Positions 12,471-21,330 of a DNA stretch of 64,000 nt are shown in pieces. The position numbers and the translations under genes are program-made. Source of the DNA: Xylocopa sonorina (taxonomy: Eukaryota; Arthropoda; Insecta; Hymenoptera; Apidae). Each line of letters opens with the position of its first letter. Within the stretch, counting starts at the first letter, position 1. The stretch is taken from positions 186,001 through 250,000 of the forward strand of contig NW_027490394.1 in the NCBI RefSeq assembly GCF_050948175.1, given 5' to 3'. Under the pieces are notes generated by a model, which was given only the letters and a program-made list of their open reading frames with translations, made no database searches and was not told the origin of the DNA.

Positions 12471-15400
12471 TTCACTGTGGATTGTTGTGTATACCTCGTA
12501 TTCCCCTCAACAGAATGTAAATGCGACACTTCACTGGGAAGTAGCGTTTGCAGATGTCTACGTATCGAAGCAATAGAGATCCAATGCTTCTTAAATCGCG
12601 ATATCTCATCTCATTTCTATGTTTCATGATAATATATAATATTCATTGCGATGTGGCATGTATACCTCTTGTATTCTCTTCAAAAGAATGTAAATGCGAC
12701 ACGTCCTTGCTGAAATAGCGTTTGTAGATGTCTACGTATCGTAGCATTAGAGTTCTAATGCTTCTCAAAACGCGATATTGCACCTCATTTCTATGTTTCA
12801 TGATAAGATATAATATTCAATGTGCAGTGTTATGTATATCTCGTATTCACTTCCAAAGAATGTAAATGCGACACTTCCTTGTTAGGAAATAGCTTCCGCA
12901 GATATCTACGTATCGTAGCAATAGAGTTCTAATGCTTCTTAAATCGCCATATCGCATCTCATTTCTATGTTTTATGATAAGATATATTATTCATTGTGCA
13001 GTGTTATGTATACCACGTATTCACTTCAATAGAATGTAAATGCGACACTTCCTTGCTAAGAAACAGCGTTTACAGATGTCTACGTATCGTAGCATAAGAG
13101 TTCTAATCCTTCTTAGAACGCGAATCGATCCTCATTTCTATGTTCCATGATTAGATATAATATTCATTGTGGAGTGTTATGTATACCTCGTATTCACTTC
13201 AAAAGATTGTAAATGCGTCTCTTCCTTGCTAGGAAATAGCGTCTGCAGATATCTACGTAGCAATAGAGTACTAATGCTTCTTAAAACGAGATGTCCCCTC
13301 TCATTTCTATGTTTCATGATAAGATATAACATTCATTTCGAAGTGGCTTGTATACCTCGCATACACTTCAAAAGAATGTAAATGCGACACTTCCTTGCTA
13401 GGAAGTAGCGTTTGCAGATGTCTACGTATCGAAGCAACAGAGTACTAATGCTTCTTACAACGAGATATCGCATCTCATTTCTATGTTTTAGGATAAGATA
13501 TAATATTCATTGCGTAGTGTCAGGTATACTTCGTATTCATTCCAAAAGAATGTAAATGCAACACTTCTTTCTTTGGAAATAGCGTTTGCAGATGTCTACG
13601 TATCGAAGCAATAGAGTTTTAATGCTTCTTAAAACTCGATATCGCATCTCATTCCTATGTTTCATGATAAGATATAATATTCATTGCGAAGGGTTTTTTA
13701 TTCATCGTCTACACTTGAAATGTATGTAAATGCGACACTTCATTTCTAGGAAATTACGTTTTCAGATGTCTACGTATCGAAGCAATAGAATTCTAGTGCT
13801 TCTTAAAACGCGATATCGCATCTCACTTCTATGTCTCATGTTAAGATATAATATTCATTGCGAAGTGTCACGTATACCTCGCACACGCTACAAATTAATG
13901 TAAATTGCGATACTTCCTTGCTAGGAAATAGCTTTTGCAGATGTCTACGTATCGAAGCAATAGAGTTCTAATGCTTCTTGAAACGGGATATCGCATCTCA
14001 TTTCTATGTTTCATGATAAGATATAATATTAATTGCGAAGTGTCATGTATACTTTATATTCACTTCAGAAGAATGTAAATGTGACAGTTCCTTGCTAGGA
14101 AATAGCGTCTGCAGATATCGACGTATCGTAGCAATAGAGTTCTAATGCTTCTTAAAACGCGATATCGCATCTCATTTCTATGTTTCATGATAAGATACAA
14201 TATTCATTGCGAAGTGCTATGTATTCCTCGTCTACAATTCAAATGAATGTTAATGGGACACTTCCTTGCTAGGAAATAGCGTTTGCAGATTTCTACGTAT
14301 CGAAGCAATATAGATCTAATGCTTCTCATAACGCGATATCGCATCTCATTTCTATGTTTCATGATAAGATATGATATTCATTGCGATGTGTCATGTATAC
14401 CTTGTACTCACTTCAAAAGAATGCAAATGCGACACTTCCTTGCTAGGAAATAGCGTTTCCAGATGTCTAGGTATCGAAACAATAGTGTTCTAATGCTTCA
14501 TAAAAGAAGATGTCGCATCTCATTTCTATGTTTCATGATATGATATAGTATTCATTGCGAAGTGTCATGTATTTCTCGCATACACTTCAAATGAATGTAA
14601 ATGCGACACTTCCTTGGTAGGAAATAGCGTTGGCAGATGTCTACGTATCGAAGCAATTGAGTTCTAATGCTTCTTAAAACGAGATTTCGCATCTCATTTT
14701 TATGTTTCATGATAAGATACAATATTTATTGCGAAGTGTCATGTATACCTCGCATACACTTCAAATGAATGTAAATGCGACACTTCCTTGCTTGGAAATA
14801 GTGTTTGCAGATGTCTACGTATCGTAGCATTAAATTTCTAATGCTTCTCAAAACGCGATATCGCATCTCATTTCTATGTTTCATGATATGATATAATATT
14901 CATTGCGAAGTGTCTTGTATACCTCGCATACACTTCAACTGAATGTAAATGCGACACTTCCTTGCTAGGAAATAGCGTTGGCAGATGTCTACGTATCGAA
15001 GCAATAGTGTACTAATGCTTCTTAAATCGCCGTATCGCATCTCATTTCTATGTTTCATGATAAGATATAATATTCACTGTGGATTGTTATGTATACCTCG
15101 TATTCCCCTCAACAGAATGTAAATGCGACACTTCACTGGGAAGTAGCGTTTGCAGATGTCTACGTATCGAAGCAATAGAGATCCAATGCTTCTTAAATCG
15201 CGATATCTCATCTCATTTCTATGTTTCATGATAATATATAATATTCATTGCGATGTGGCATGTATACCTCGTATTCTCTTCAAAAGAATGTAAATGCGAC
15301 ACATCCTTGATAGGAAATAGCGTTTCCAGATGTCTACGTATCGTAGCATTAGAGTTCCAATGCTTGTTAAAACGCGATATCGCATCTCACTTCTATGTTT

Positions 15401-18400
15401 CATGACAAGATATAATATTCATTGCGAAGTGTCATGTATACCTCGCATACACTTCAAATGAATGTAAATGAGACACTTCATTGCTAGGAATTAGCGTTTC
15501 CAGATGTCTCCGTATCGAAGCAATAGAGCTCTAATGCTTCTTATATTGCGATATCGCATCTCATTTCTATGTTTCGTGATTAGATATAATATTCCATGTG
15601 GACTGTTATGTATACCTCGCATTCCGTCAAAAGAATGTAAATGCGACACTTACTTGCTAGGAAATAGCGTTTGCAGATGTCTACGTATCGCAGCAATAGG
15701 GTTCTAATGCTTCTTAAACCTCGATATCCCATCCCATTTCTGTCTCATGACAAGATATAATATTCCTTGCGAAGTGTCATGTGTACCTCGCATACACTTC
15801 AAATGAATGTAAATGCGACTCTCCCCTTGCTAGGAAGTAGCGTTTGCAGATATTTACGAATCGGAGCAACAGTGTCCTAATGCTTCTTAAAACGCGATAT
15901 CGCTCCTCATTTCTATAATTCATGGTAGGATGTTATATTCATTGCGAAATGTCTTGTATATCTCGCATACACTGCAAATGAATGTAAATTCAACACTTCC
16001 TTGCCAGGAAATAGCGTTAGCAGATATCTACGTATCGTAGCATTAGAGTTCTAATGCTCCCCAAAACGCGATATTGCATCTCATTCCTATGTGTCATGAT
16101 AAGATATAATATCCATTACGAAGTTATGTATTCCTCTTCTACACTTCAAATTAATGTAAATGCGACACTTCTCTCTAGAAAATTACGTTACCAGATGTCT
16201 ACGTATCGAAGCAATAGAGTTCTAATGCTTCTTAAATCGCGAAATCGCATCTCAATTCTATGTTGCTTGATAAGATATCATTATCATTGCGTAGTGTCAT
16301 GTATCCCTCGCACACACTTCAAATGAATGTAAATGCGACACTTCCCTTCTAGAAAATTACGTTACCAGATGTCTACGTATCGAAGCAATAGAGTTCTAAT
16401 GCTTCTTAAATCGCGAAATCGCATCTCAATTCTATGTTGCTTGATAAGATATCATTATCATTGCGTAGTGTCATGTATCCCTCGCACACACTTCAAAAGA
16501 ATATGATTGCGACGCTTCCTTTCTAGGAAATAGCGTTTGCAGATGTCTACGTATCGTAGCAGTAGCGTTCTAACGCTTCTTAGAAAGCGATATCGCATCT
16601 CATTTCTATGTTTCGTGATAAGATATAATATTCATTGCGAAGTGTCACGTATGCCTCGTATTCACTTCAAAAGAATCTAATTGCGACACTTCCTTGCTAG
16701 GAAATAGCGTTTGCAGATGTCTACGTACCGTAGCATTAGAGTTCTATGCATCTTAAAACACGATATCGTATCTCATTCCTATGTCACGTGATAAGATATA
16801 ATATTCATTGTGGAGTGTTATGTATACTTCGTATTCACTTCAAAAGAATGTAAATGCGACACTTCCTTGCTAGGACGAAGCCTTTGCAGATGCCTACGTA
16901 TCATAGCAATAGAGTGCTAATGCTTCTTAAAACGCGATATCGAGTCTGATTTCTATGTTTCATGACAAGATATAATATACATCGTGCAGTGTTATGTATA
17001 CCTCGTACACACTTCAAATGAATGTAAATGCTACACTTCCTTGCTAGGAAGTAGCGTTTGCAATTGTCTACGTAAGAAGCAATAGAGTTCTAGTGCTTAT
17101 CAAAACGCGATATCGCATCCCATTTCTATGTTTCATGATAAGATATAATATTCATTGCGACGTGTCATGTATACCTCGCATACACTTCAAATAAATGTAA
17201 ATGCGATACTTCCTTGCTAGGAAATAGCGTTTGCAGATGTTTACGTATCGTAACAATAGGGTTGCAATGCTTCTCAAATCGCGGTATCGCATCTAATTTC
17301 TATGGTTCTTGATAAGATATAATATTCATTGCGAAGTGTCATGTATACCTCGTATTCATTTCAAAAGAATGTAAATTCGTACTTCCTTGATGGGAAGTAG
17401 CGTTTGCGGAAGTCTACGTATCGTAGCAATAGAGTTCTAATGCTTCTTAAAACGCGATATGGCATCTCATATCTATGTTTCATGATAAGATATAATATTC
17501 ATTGCGAAGTGTCATGTATACCTTGTATTTCTTTCAAAAGAATGTAAATGCGACACATCCTTCCTAGGAAGTGGCGTTTGCAGATGTCTACGAATCGAAA
17601 CAATAGAGTTCTATTGCTTCATAAAACGGGACACCGCATGTCATTTCTATGTTTCATGATAAGATATAATATTATTTGCGAAGTGTCATGGATACCTCGT
17701 ATTCACTTAAAACGAATGTAAATGCCGCACTTCCTTGCTAGGAAATAGCGTTTGCAGATGTCTCCGTATCGAAGGAATAGGGTTCTAACGCTTCTTAAAA
17801 CGCAATATAGCATCTCAATTCTATGCTTCATGTTAATATATAATATTCATTGCGAAGTGTCATGTTTACCTCGTATTCACATAAAAAGAATGTAAATGAC
17901 CGACGCTTCTTTTCTAGGAAATAACCGTTTGCAGATGTCTCCGTATCGTAGCAATAGTGTTCTAATGCTTTTTAAAACGCGATATCGCCTCTCATTTCTA
18001 TGTTTCATTATAAGATGTAATATGCACTGCGTAGTGTTATGTATACCTAGTCTACACTTCAAAAGAATGTAAGTGGCACACTTCCTTCCTAGGAAATAGC
18101 GTTGGCAGATGTCTACGTATCGATGCAAAAGAGATCTACTGCTTCTTAAATCGCCATATAGCATCTCATTCCTATGTTTCATGATAAGATATAATATTCA
18201 TTGCGAAGTGTCTTGTATACATCGCATACACTTCAAATGAATGTAAATACGACACTTCCTTGCTAGGAAATAGCGTTGTCAGATGTCTACGTATCGAAGC
18301 AGTAGAGATCTACTGCTTCTTAAATAGCGATATCGCATCTCATTCCTATGTTTTATGATAGGATATAATATTCATTGCGAAGTGCCGTGTATTCCTCGAA

Positions 18401-18522
18401 TTGACATAAAAAGAATGTAAATACGACACTTCCTTCCTAGGAAGTAGCGTTTGCACATGTCTAAGTATCGAAGCAATAGAGTTCCAATGCTTCTTAAATC
18501 GCGATATCGCATCTCATTTCTA
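12462..18522 (+). repeat. 44-monomer higher-order block, copy 2
   Basis: Second copy of 4652-10885. It begins at an abrupt switch near 12470, where monomers matching about 8980 join monomers matching 4662. It is one monomer shorter than copy 1: material equivalent to about 5160-5330 is absent and the flanking monomers are joined in phase. This is the pattern expected from unequal exchange between adjacent monomers. Small differences from copy 1 include loss of GTG in the linker near 16120 and GATGTAATATG for GATATAATATG near 18014. Confidence 0.9.
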
Positions 18523-19190
18523 TGATTCATGATAAGACACAATATTCATTGTGGAGTGTTATGTATACCTCGTATTCACTTCAAAAGAATGTAAATGCGA
18601 CACTTCCTTTCTAGGAAATAGCGTTTGCAGATGTCTACGTATCGAAGCAGTAGAGTTCTAATGCTTCTTAAAACGAGATATCGCATCGCATTTTTATGTT
18701 TCATGATAAGGTATAATATTCATTGCGAAGTGTCATATATACCTCGTATTCACTTCAAAAGAATGTAAATGCGACACTTCCTTGCTAGGAAATAGCGTTT
18801 GCAGATGTCTACGTATCGTAGCAATAGTGTTCTAATGCTTCTTAAAGCGCGATATCTCATCTCATTTCCATGTTTCATGATAAGATATAATATTCATTGC
18901 GAAGTGTTATGTACTCCTCGTACTCACTTCAACTGAATGTAAATGCGACACTTCCTTGCTATAAAGTAGCGATTGCAGATATCTACGTATCGAAGCAATA
19001 GATTTCTAATGCTTTTTAAATCGCCATATCGCATCTCATTTCTATATCTCATGATAAGATATAATATTCATTGCGAGGTGTCATGTGGACCTCGTATTCA
19101 CTTCAAAAGAATGTAAATGCGACACTTCCATTCTAGGAAACAGTGTTTGCAGATGTCTACGTATCGTAGCAATAGAGTTCTAATACTTCT
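18523..19190 (+). repeat. Satellite monomers flanking the insertion on the left
   Basis: Close-to-consensus monomers continue until TTCTAATACTTCT, ending at about 19190, phase 84 of the monomer. After that the sequence has no resemblance to the satellite. No near-identical partner was found for these monomers elsewhere in the window. Confidence 0.85.
18759..18932 (+). repeat. Representative satellite monomer (174 bp)
   Basis: A near-consensus 174-bp monomer given as a reference. Phase 1 is set at AAGAATG. It contains a 5-bp inverted repeat TTCCT-tgct-AGGAA at 18778-18791. It also has the dyad CTACG-TAT-CGTAG at 18809-18821, with an internal TACGTA. In most other monomers phase 91-100 is the perfect 10-bp palindrome GCGATATCGC, which carries an EcoRV site; here the last part is mutated. 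Base composition of the inferred consensus is about 36% GC with nine CpGs. 174 bp is a size compatible with one nucleosome plus linker, but that is a general property of many satellites, not evidence of function. Confidence 0.93.
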
Positions 19191-19433
19191 ATGACGTTAG
19201 GCGCACCGCCTTCCACCCTCTGGTGCCAACCACCATCCGCAGCATCCACAACCGGGACACCGTTCTTCCGCCAGCACCGGTATCCGGATCCTCCATACAC
19301 GGGCCGCACGACGATTCGACGCCCTAAGACGAGGAGACAACGCCACGGGGACGAGGAATACCTCTCCACGTACGAATCCCAATTACCTGCGATCACACAA
19401 CCATACGCTTATTTCTCATACACGCGATTCTAG
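19191..19433 (+). other. Anonymous 80-codon reading frame, probably not a gene
   Basis: The ATG lies exactly at the left satellite junction and the frame ends in TAG. The predicted peptide is rich in proline, threonine and arginine (PPYTGRTTIRRPKTRRQRHG). I recognise no domain, signal peptide or membrane segment. The opposite strand is also open over most of the same interval (19157-19396), which argues that neither frame is under coding constraint. A weak resemblance to the second frame of the insertion is visible: a P-K-x-R-R-x-R-x-G-x-x-E-Y-L pattern occurs in both. It could be residue of an element's coding region or chance. Confidence 0.25.
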
Positions 19434-19542
19434 ATTAAGCACTGTACACAATTCATGTACATACACAATCCAACACACACCTAGATTTGAGCGAATATTT
19501 GTACAGTCATAATTTCTAAGACATATAGAATATAAGCTGCGA

Positions 19543-19800
19543 GGCGCGCCCGCGCGCCCTCGACGCTAGCGGCTCACGCTGAACGCGAGCCGCACCCCAC
19601 TCCGACCGGCTGCCCCACCGCGAGGGCCGAGCGGCCGCCCTATTACGACTGTACGCCCCACCGCGAGGTCCGAGCGGCCGCCCCACTGCGACCGTACGCC
19701 CCACTCGAAGGGCCCAGCGACGCGTGGGCCGCGCGACCCGAGGAGGTCGCGGACGTGCCACCGAGAGATCAATCCCATCGAGTCCCATCTCGGACACAGT
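19543..19800. other. CpG-rich island-like core of the insertion
   Basis: Very GC- and CpG-rich, in sharp contrast with the roughly 36% GC satellite and the AT-rich stretch at 19900-20040. It is preceded at 19524-19534 by TATAGAATATA, which could serve as a TATA-like element, but no start site can be shown. Open frames on both strands here (19516-19797, 19566-19826 and 19724-19909) are by-products of low stop-codon frequency in GC-rich DNA. Confidence 0.6.
19569..19740 (+). repeat. Degenerate 43-bp GC-rich tandem repeat
   Basis: Units start at 19612, 19655 and 19698, exactly 43 bp apart. Shared motifs are GCCCCACCGCGAGG, CCGAGCGGCCGCC and ACGACTGTAC or GCGACCGTAC. The third copy decays after GCCCCACTCGA. 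A weaker earlier copy at about 19569-19611 keeps CCCCACTCCGACCGG. Each of the first two full units holds a NotI site (19631-19638 and 19674-19681), and an AscI site lies just upstream at 19543-19550. CpGs are largely intact. Such GC-rich minisatellites occur in LTRs and untranslated regions, but the role here is unknown. Confidence 0.85.
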
Positions 19801-19894
19801 TCTAATCTCAACTCCGAATCGAGCAATACGCTCCTCTGCTACGCGCTGTCAGCTCTCATGCAGCCGACTGTATCGCATCTCCTTTAGCGGAGTC

Positions 19895-20045
19895 CGTATT
19901 GTAACTTAGTTCTATTTCCATTTCAAATTATATCTTTAGTTGATAACTTAAACATAGTATAGTGTAGTAGGATAGTGATATTATAGAATATACTCTTCTT
20001 TTACCAAATCTAAGTCTCTTTATTCGATTACAAGTTCCTTAAATT
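19895..20045. other. AT-rich segment of the insertion
   Basis: An AT-rich stretch with no open frame of note. It contains a second copy of the 11-mer TATAGAATATA (19982-19992), 458 bp from the first. TTTATT at 20019-20024 reads AATAAA on the minus strand, a possible polyadenylation signal if the insertion derives from a minus-strand transcript. Nothing else recognisable is present. Confidence 0.4.
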
Positions 20046-20220
20046 CTATTCCACGTGTACGCTTGCGATTCTTATTCAATTCACACGATTCATCTGCGAC
20101 AGTTCTGTACGCTGGACGGTCTTTGAGTGCTCCAATGCTCGACTGCTCTTGCTGCATTTCTATCGTATCCAGGGTATCTTGAACAAGGATCGACCTCGGT
20201 AAGCCAGAGAGCACCATCGC

Positions 20221-20592
20221 TTGGCCGAGCCGTACTCTGTCCTAGTGCAAGTGCCCTTGATAAATTTCGAGCCACCGAAAAGGCGTAGACGACGCGCGGG
20301 GAGGAAAGAATATCTACGCCGCCTCATTCGTGAATACGCGAGTTGTACATCCGGACATCCATACGCCTGCAACGCCGTTTCCGTTCCTGCGAAGGAGGTA
20401 TTCGCAGCCGTAAGTCCAAATCGAATCCACGATCGCCCGGTTCCAGCGCCAGTTTCCTCCAGCCGCAGCTCGCCTGCCTGGAGACTCATTCCCGTCGACG
20501 CTCCGCTGGTCCAGCAGTACGCCGCTGCTATTCCGGTCACGGATCCAAGGCGCCATAAACACCTGGAACGATATGCGAAACAGCATAAATAA
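20221..20592 (+). pseudogene. Anonymous 123-codon frame, possible exon or element fragment
   Basis: An open frame ends at TAA (20590-20592); it begins with TTG, and the nearest in-frame upstream stop is TAA at about 20200, so no credible ATG start exists. The peptide has a basic block near residues 20-28 (KRRRRRAGR, nuclear-localisation-like), then EYLRRLIREYA, a proline/serine-rich middle and a basic tail (DPRRHKHLERYAKQHK). I recognise no family. A strong splice-donor match AAG|GTAAGTATT lies 12 bp after the stop (GT at 20604-20605). A pyrimidine-rich AG acceptor candidate is at 20171-20172, but the frame is not open back to it. The minus strand is also open over 20160-20597. It may be a broken piece of a host gene or retroelement, or non-coding. 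Confidence 0.3.
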
Positions 20593-20742
20593 GACAACGA
20601 AAGGTAAGTATTAAGGCGTAATTTTGGTTATATCGAGTTCCGACCGCCAACGTATCCGGCTCCGTCGCAATTCGCGTAGGTTTACGGGAAAGGATACGAA
20701 TCGTGCCACCGGATCGAGCACAATCGCACCACGGGACGTGAC
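20593..20742. other. Right end of the insertion, nothing recognised
   Basis: Unique sequence between the 123-codon frame and the resumption of satellite at ATGTATACATCG. Apart from the donor-like GTAAGTATT and the candidate GACGT duplication (20735-20739), no feature is seen. Confidence 0.5.
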
Positions 20743-20818
20743 ACATGTATACATCGTATTCACTTCAAAAGAATGTAAATATGACAATTCCATGCTAGGA
20801 AATAGCGTTTGCAGATGT

Positions 20819-21125
20819 CTACGTATCGTAGCATTAGAGTTCCAATGCTTGTTAAAACGCGATATCGCATCTCACTTCTATGTTTCATGACAAGATATAA
20901 TATTCATTGCGAAGTGTCATGTATACCTCGCATACACTTCAAATGAATGTAAATGAGACACTTCATTGCTAGGAATTAGCGTTTCCAGATGTCTCCGTAT
21001 CGAAGCAATAGAGCTCTAATGCTTCTTATATCGCGATATCGCATCTCATTTCTATGTTTCGTGATTAGATATAATATTCCTTGTGGACTGTTATGTATAC
21101 CTCGCATTCACGTCAAAAGAATGTA
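20819..21125 (+). repeat. Satellite segment matching about 7700-8000 and 15350-15640
   Basis: Immediately right of the insertion, monomers carry the private variants of the 44-monomer block: CATTAGAGTTCCAATGCTTG, AATGAGACACTTCATTGC, GGAATTAGCGTTTCC and GAGCTCTAATG. It keeps the longer CATTCACGTC linker. The match ends near 21125, where a different monomer begins. Confidence 0.85.
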
Positions 21126-21130
21126 AATGC

Positions 21131-21330
21131 GACACATCCTTGCTAGGAAATAGTATTTGCAGATGTCTACGTACCGTAGCATTAGAGTTCTAATGCTTCT
21201 TAAATCGCTATATCGCATCTCATATCTATGTTTCATGATAAGATATAATATTTATAGTGTAGTGATATGTATATCTCGTCTACAATTCAAAAGAATGTAA
21301 ATGCGACACTTCCTTCCTAGGAAATAGCGT
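21131..21330 (+). repeat. Monomer duplicated 29 kb away (50140-50340)
   Basis: Shares GACACATCC, the TAGTATTTGCAG variant, CTACGTACCGTAGCATTAG, TCGCTATATCGC, CATATCTATG, AATATTTAT, GTGATATGTATATCTCG and CTACAATTCAAAAG with 50140-50340 (offset about 29009 bp). Neighbouring monomers on each side do not match, so this is an isolated long-range exchange or transfer. Confidence 0.8.

Larger units (their letters stand above)
1..19190 (+). repeat. 174-bp satellite array, left arm
   Basis: Head-to-tail monomers of about 174 bp run without a break; the AAGAATG landmark falls at 180, 354, 528 and 701, spacings of 174, 174 and 173. Recurrent landmarks in each monomer are TGCGACACTTCC, GCTAGGAAATAGCG, GATGTCTACGTATCG, GCGATATCGCATCTCATT and GATAAGATATAATATTCATT. 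All monomers have the same orientation. Individual monomers differ by many substitutions and 1-6 bp indels. The array runs off the left edge of the window. No gene is visible in it; reading frames of 60-100 codons are read-through of the repeat. This is a satellite by sequence; a centromeric or pericentromeric location is inference. Confidence 0.98.
19191..20742. other. Non-satellite insertion, unidentified; possible degraded retroelement
   Basis: About 1.55 kb unlike the flanking 174-bp satellite: mixed composition, with a CpG-rich core, an AT-rich middle and a coding-like distal part. Satellite stops at phase 84 on the left and resumes at about phase 151 (ATGTATAC) on the right, so roughly 66 bp of monomer is missing. 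The best target-duplication candidate is GACGT at 19193-19197 and 20735-20739, but no TG...CA termini sit next to it. I see no terminal inverted repeats, poly(A) tail, reverse transcriptase, integrase or transposase motif. It may be a fragment of an LTR element, a retroposed gene piece or a captured genomic segment. Only its non-satellite nature is firmly supported. Confidence 0.85.

Noticed and set aside
19871..19882. Satellite relic inside the insertion (TATCGCATCTC)
   Set aside because: Only 11 bases match the monomer and neither side continues the match; it is plausibly chance.
19516..19909. Several overlapping frames in the GC-rich core as genes
   Set aside because: They cross the 43-bp tandem repeat in several frames on both strands, as expected when stop codons are rare in GC-rich DNA.
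20160..20597. A 145-codon minus-strand frame in the insertion as a gene
   Set aside because: It starts at a non-ATG codon, overlaps the opposite plus-strand frame completely, and has no recognisable domain; both frames benefit from GC-rich sequence.
19193..20739. GACGT as a true 5-bp target-site duplication of an LTR element
   Set aside because: The insert between the two copies does not begin with TG or end with CA. The satellite phase jumps by about 66 bp, and a 5-bp match near two junctions can occur by chance.
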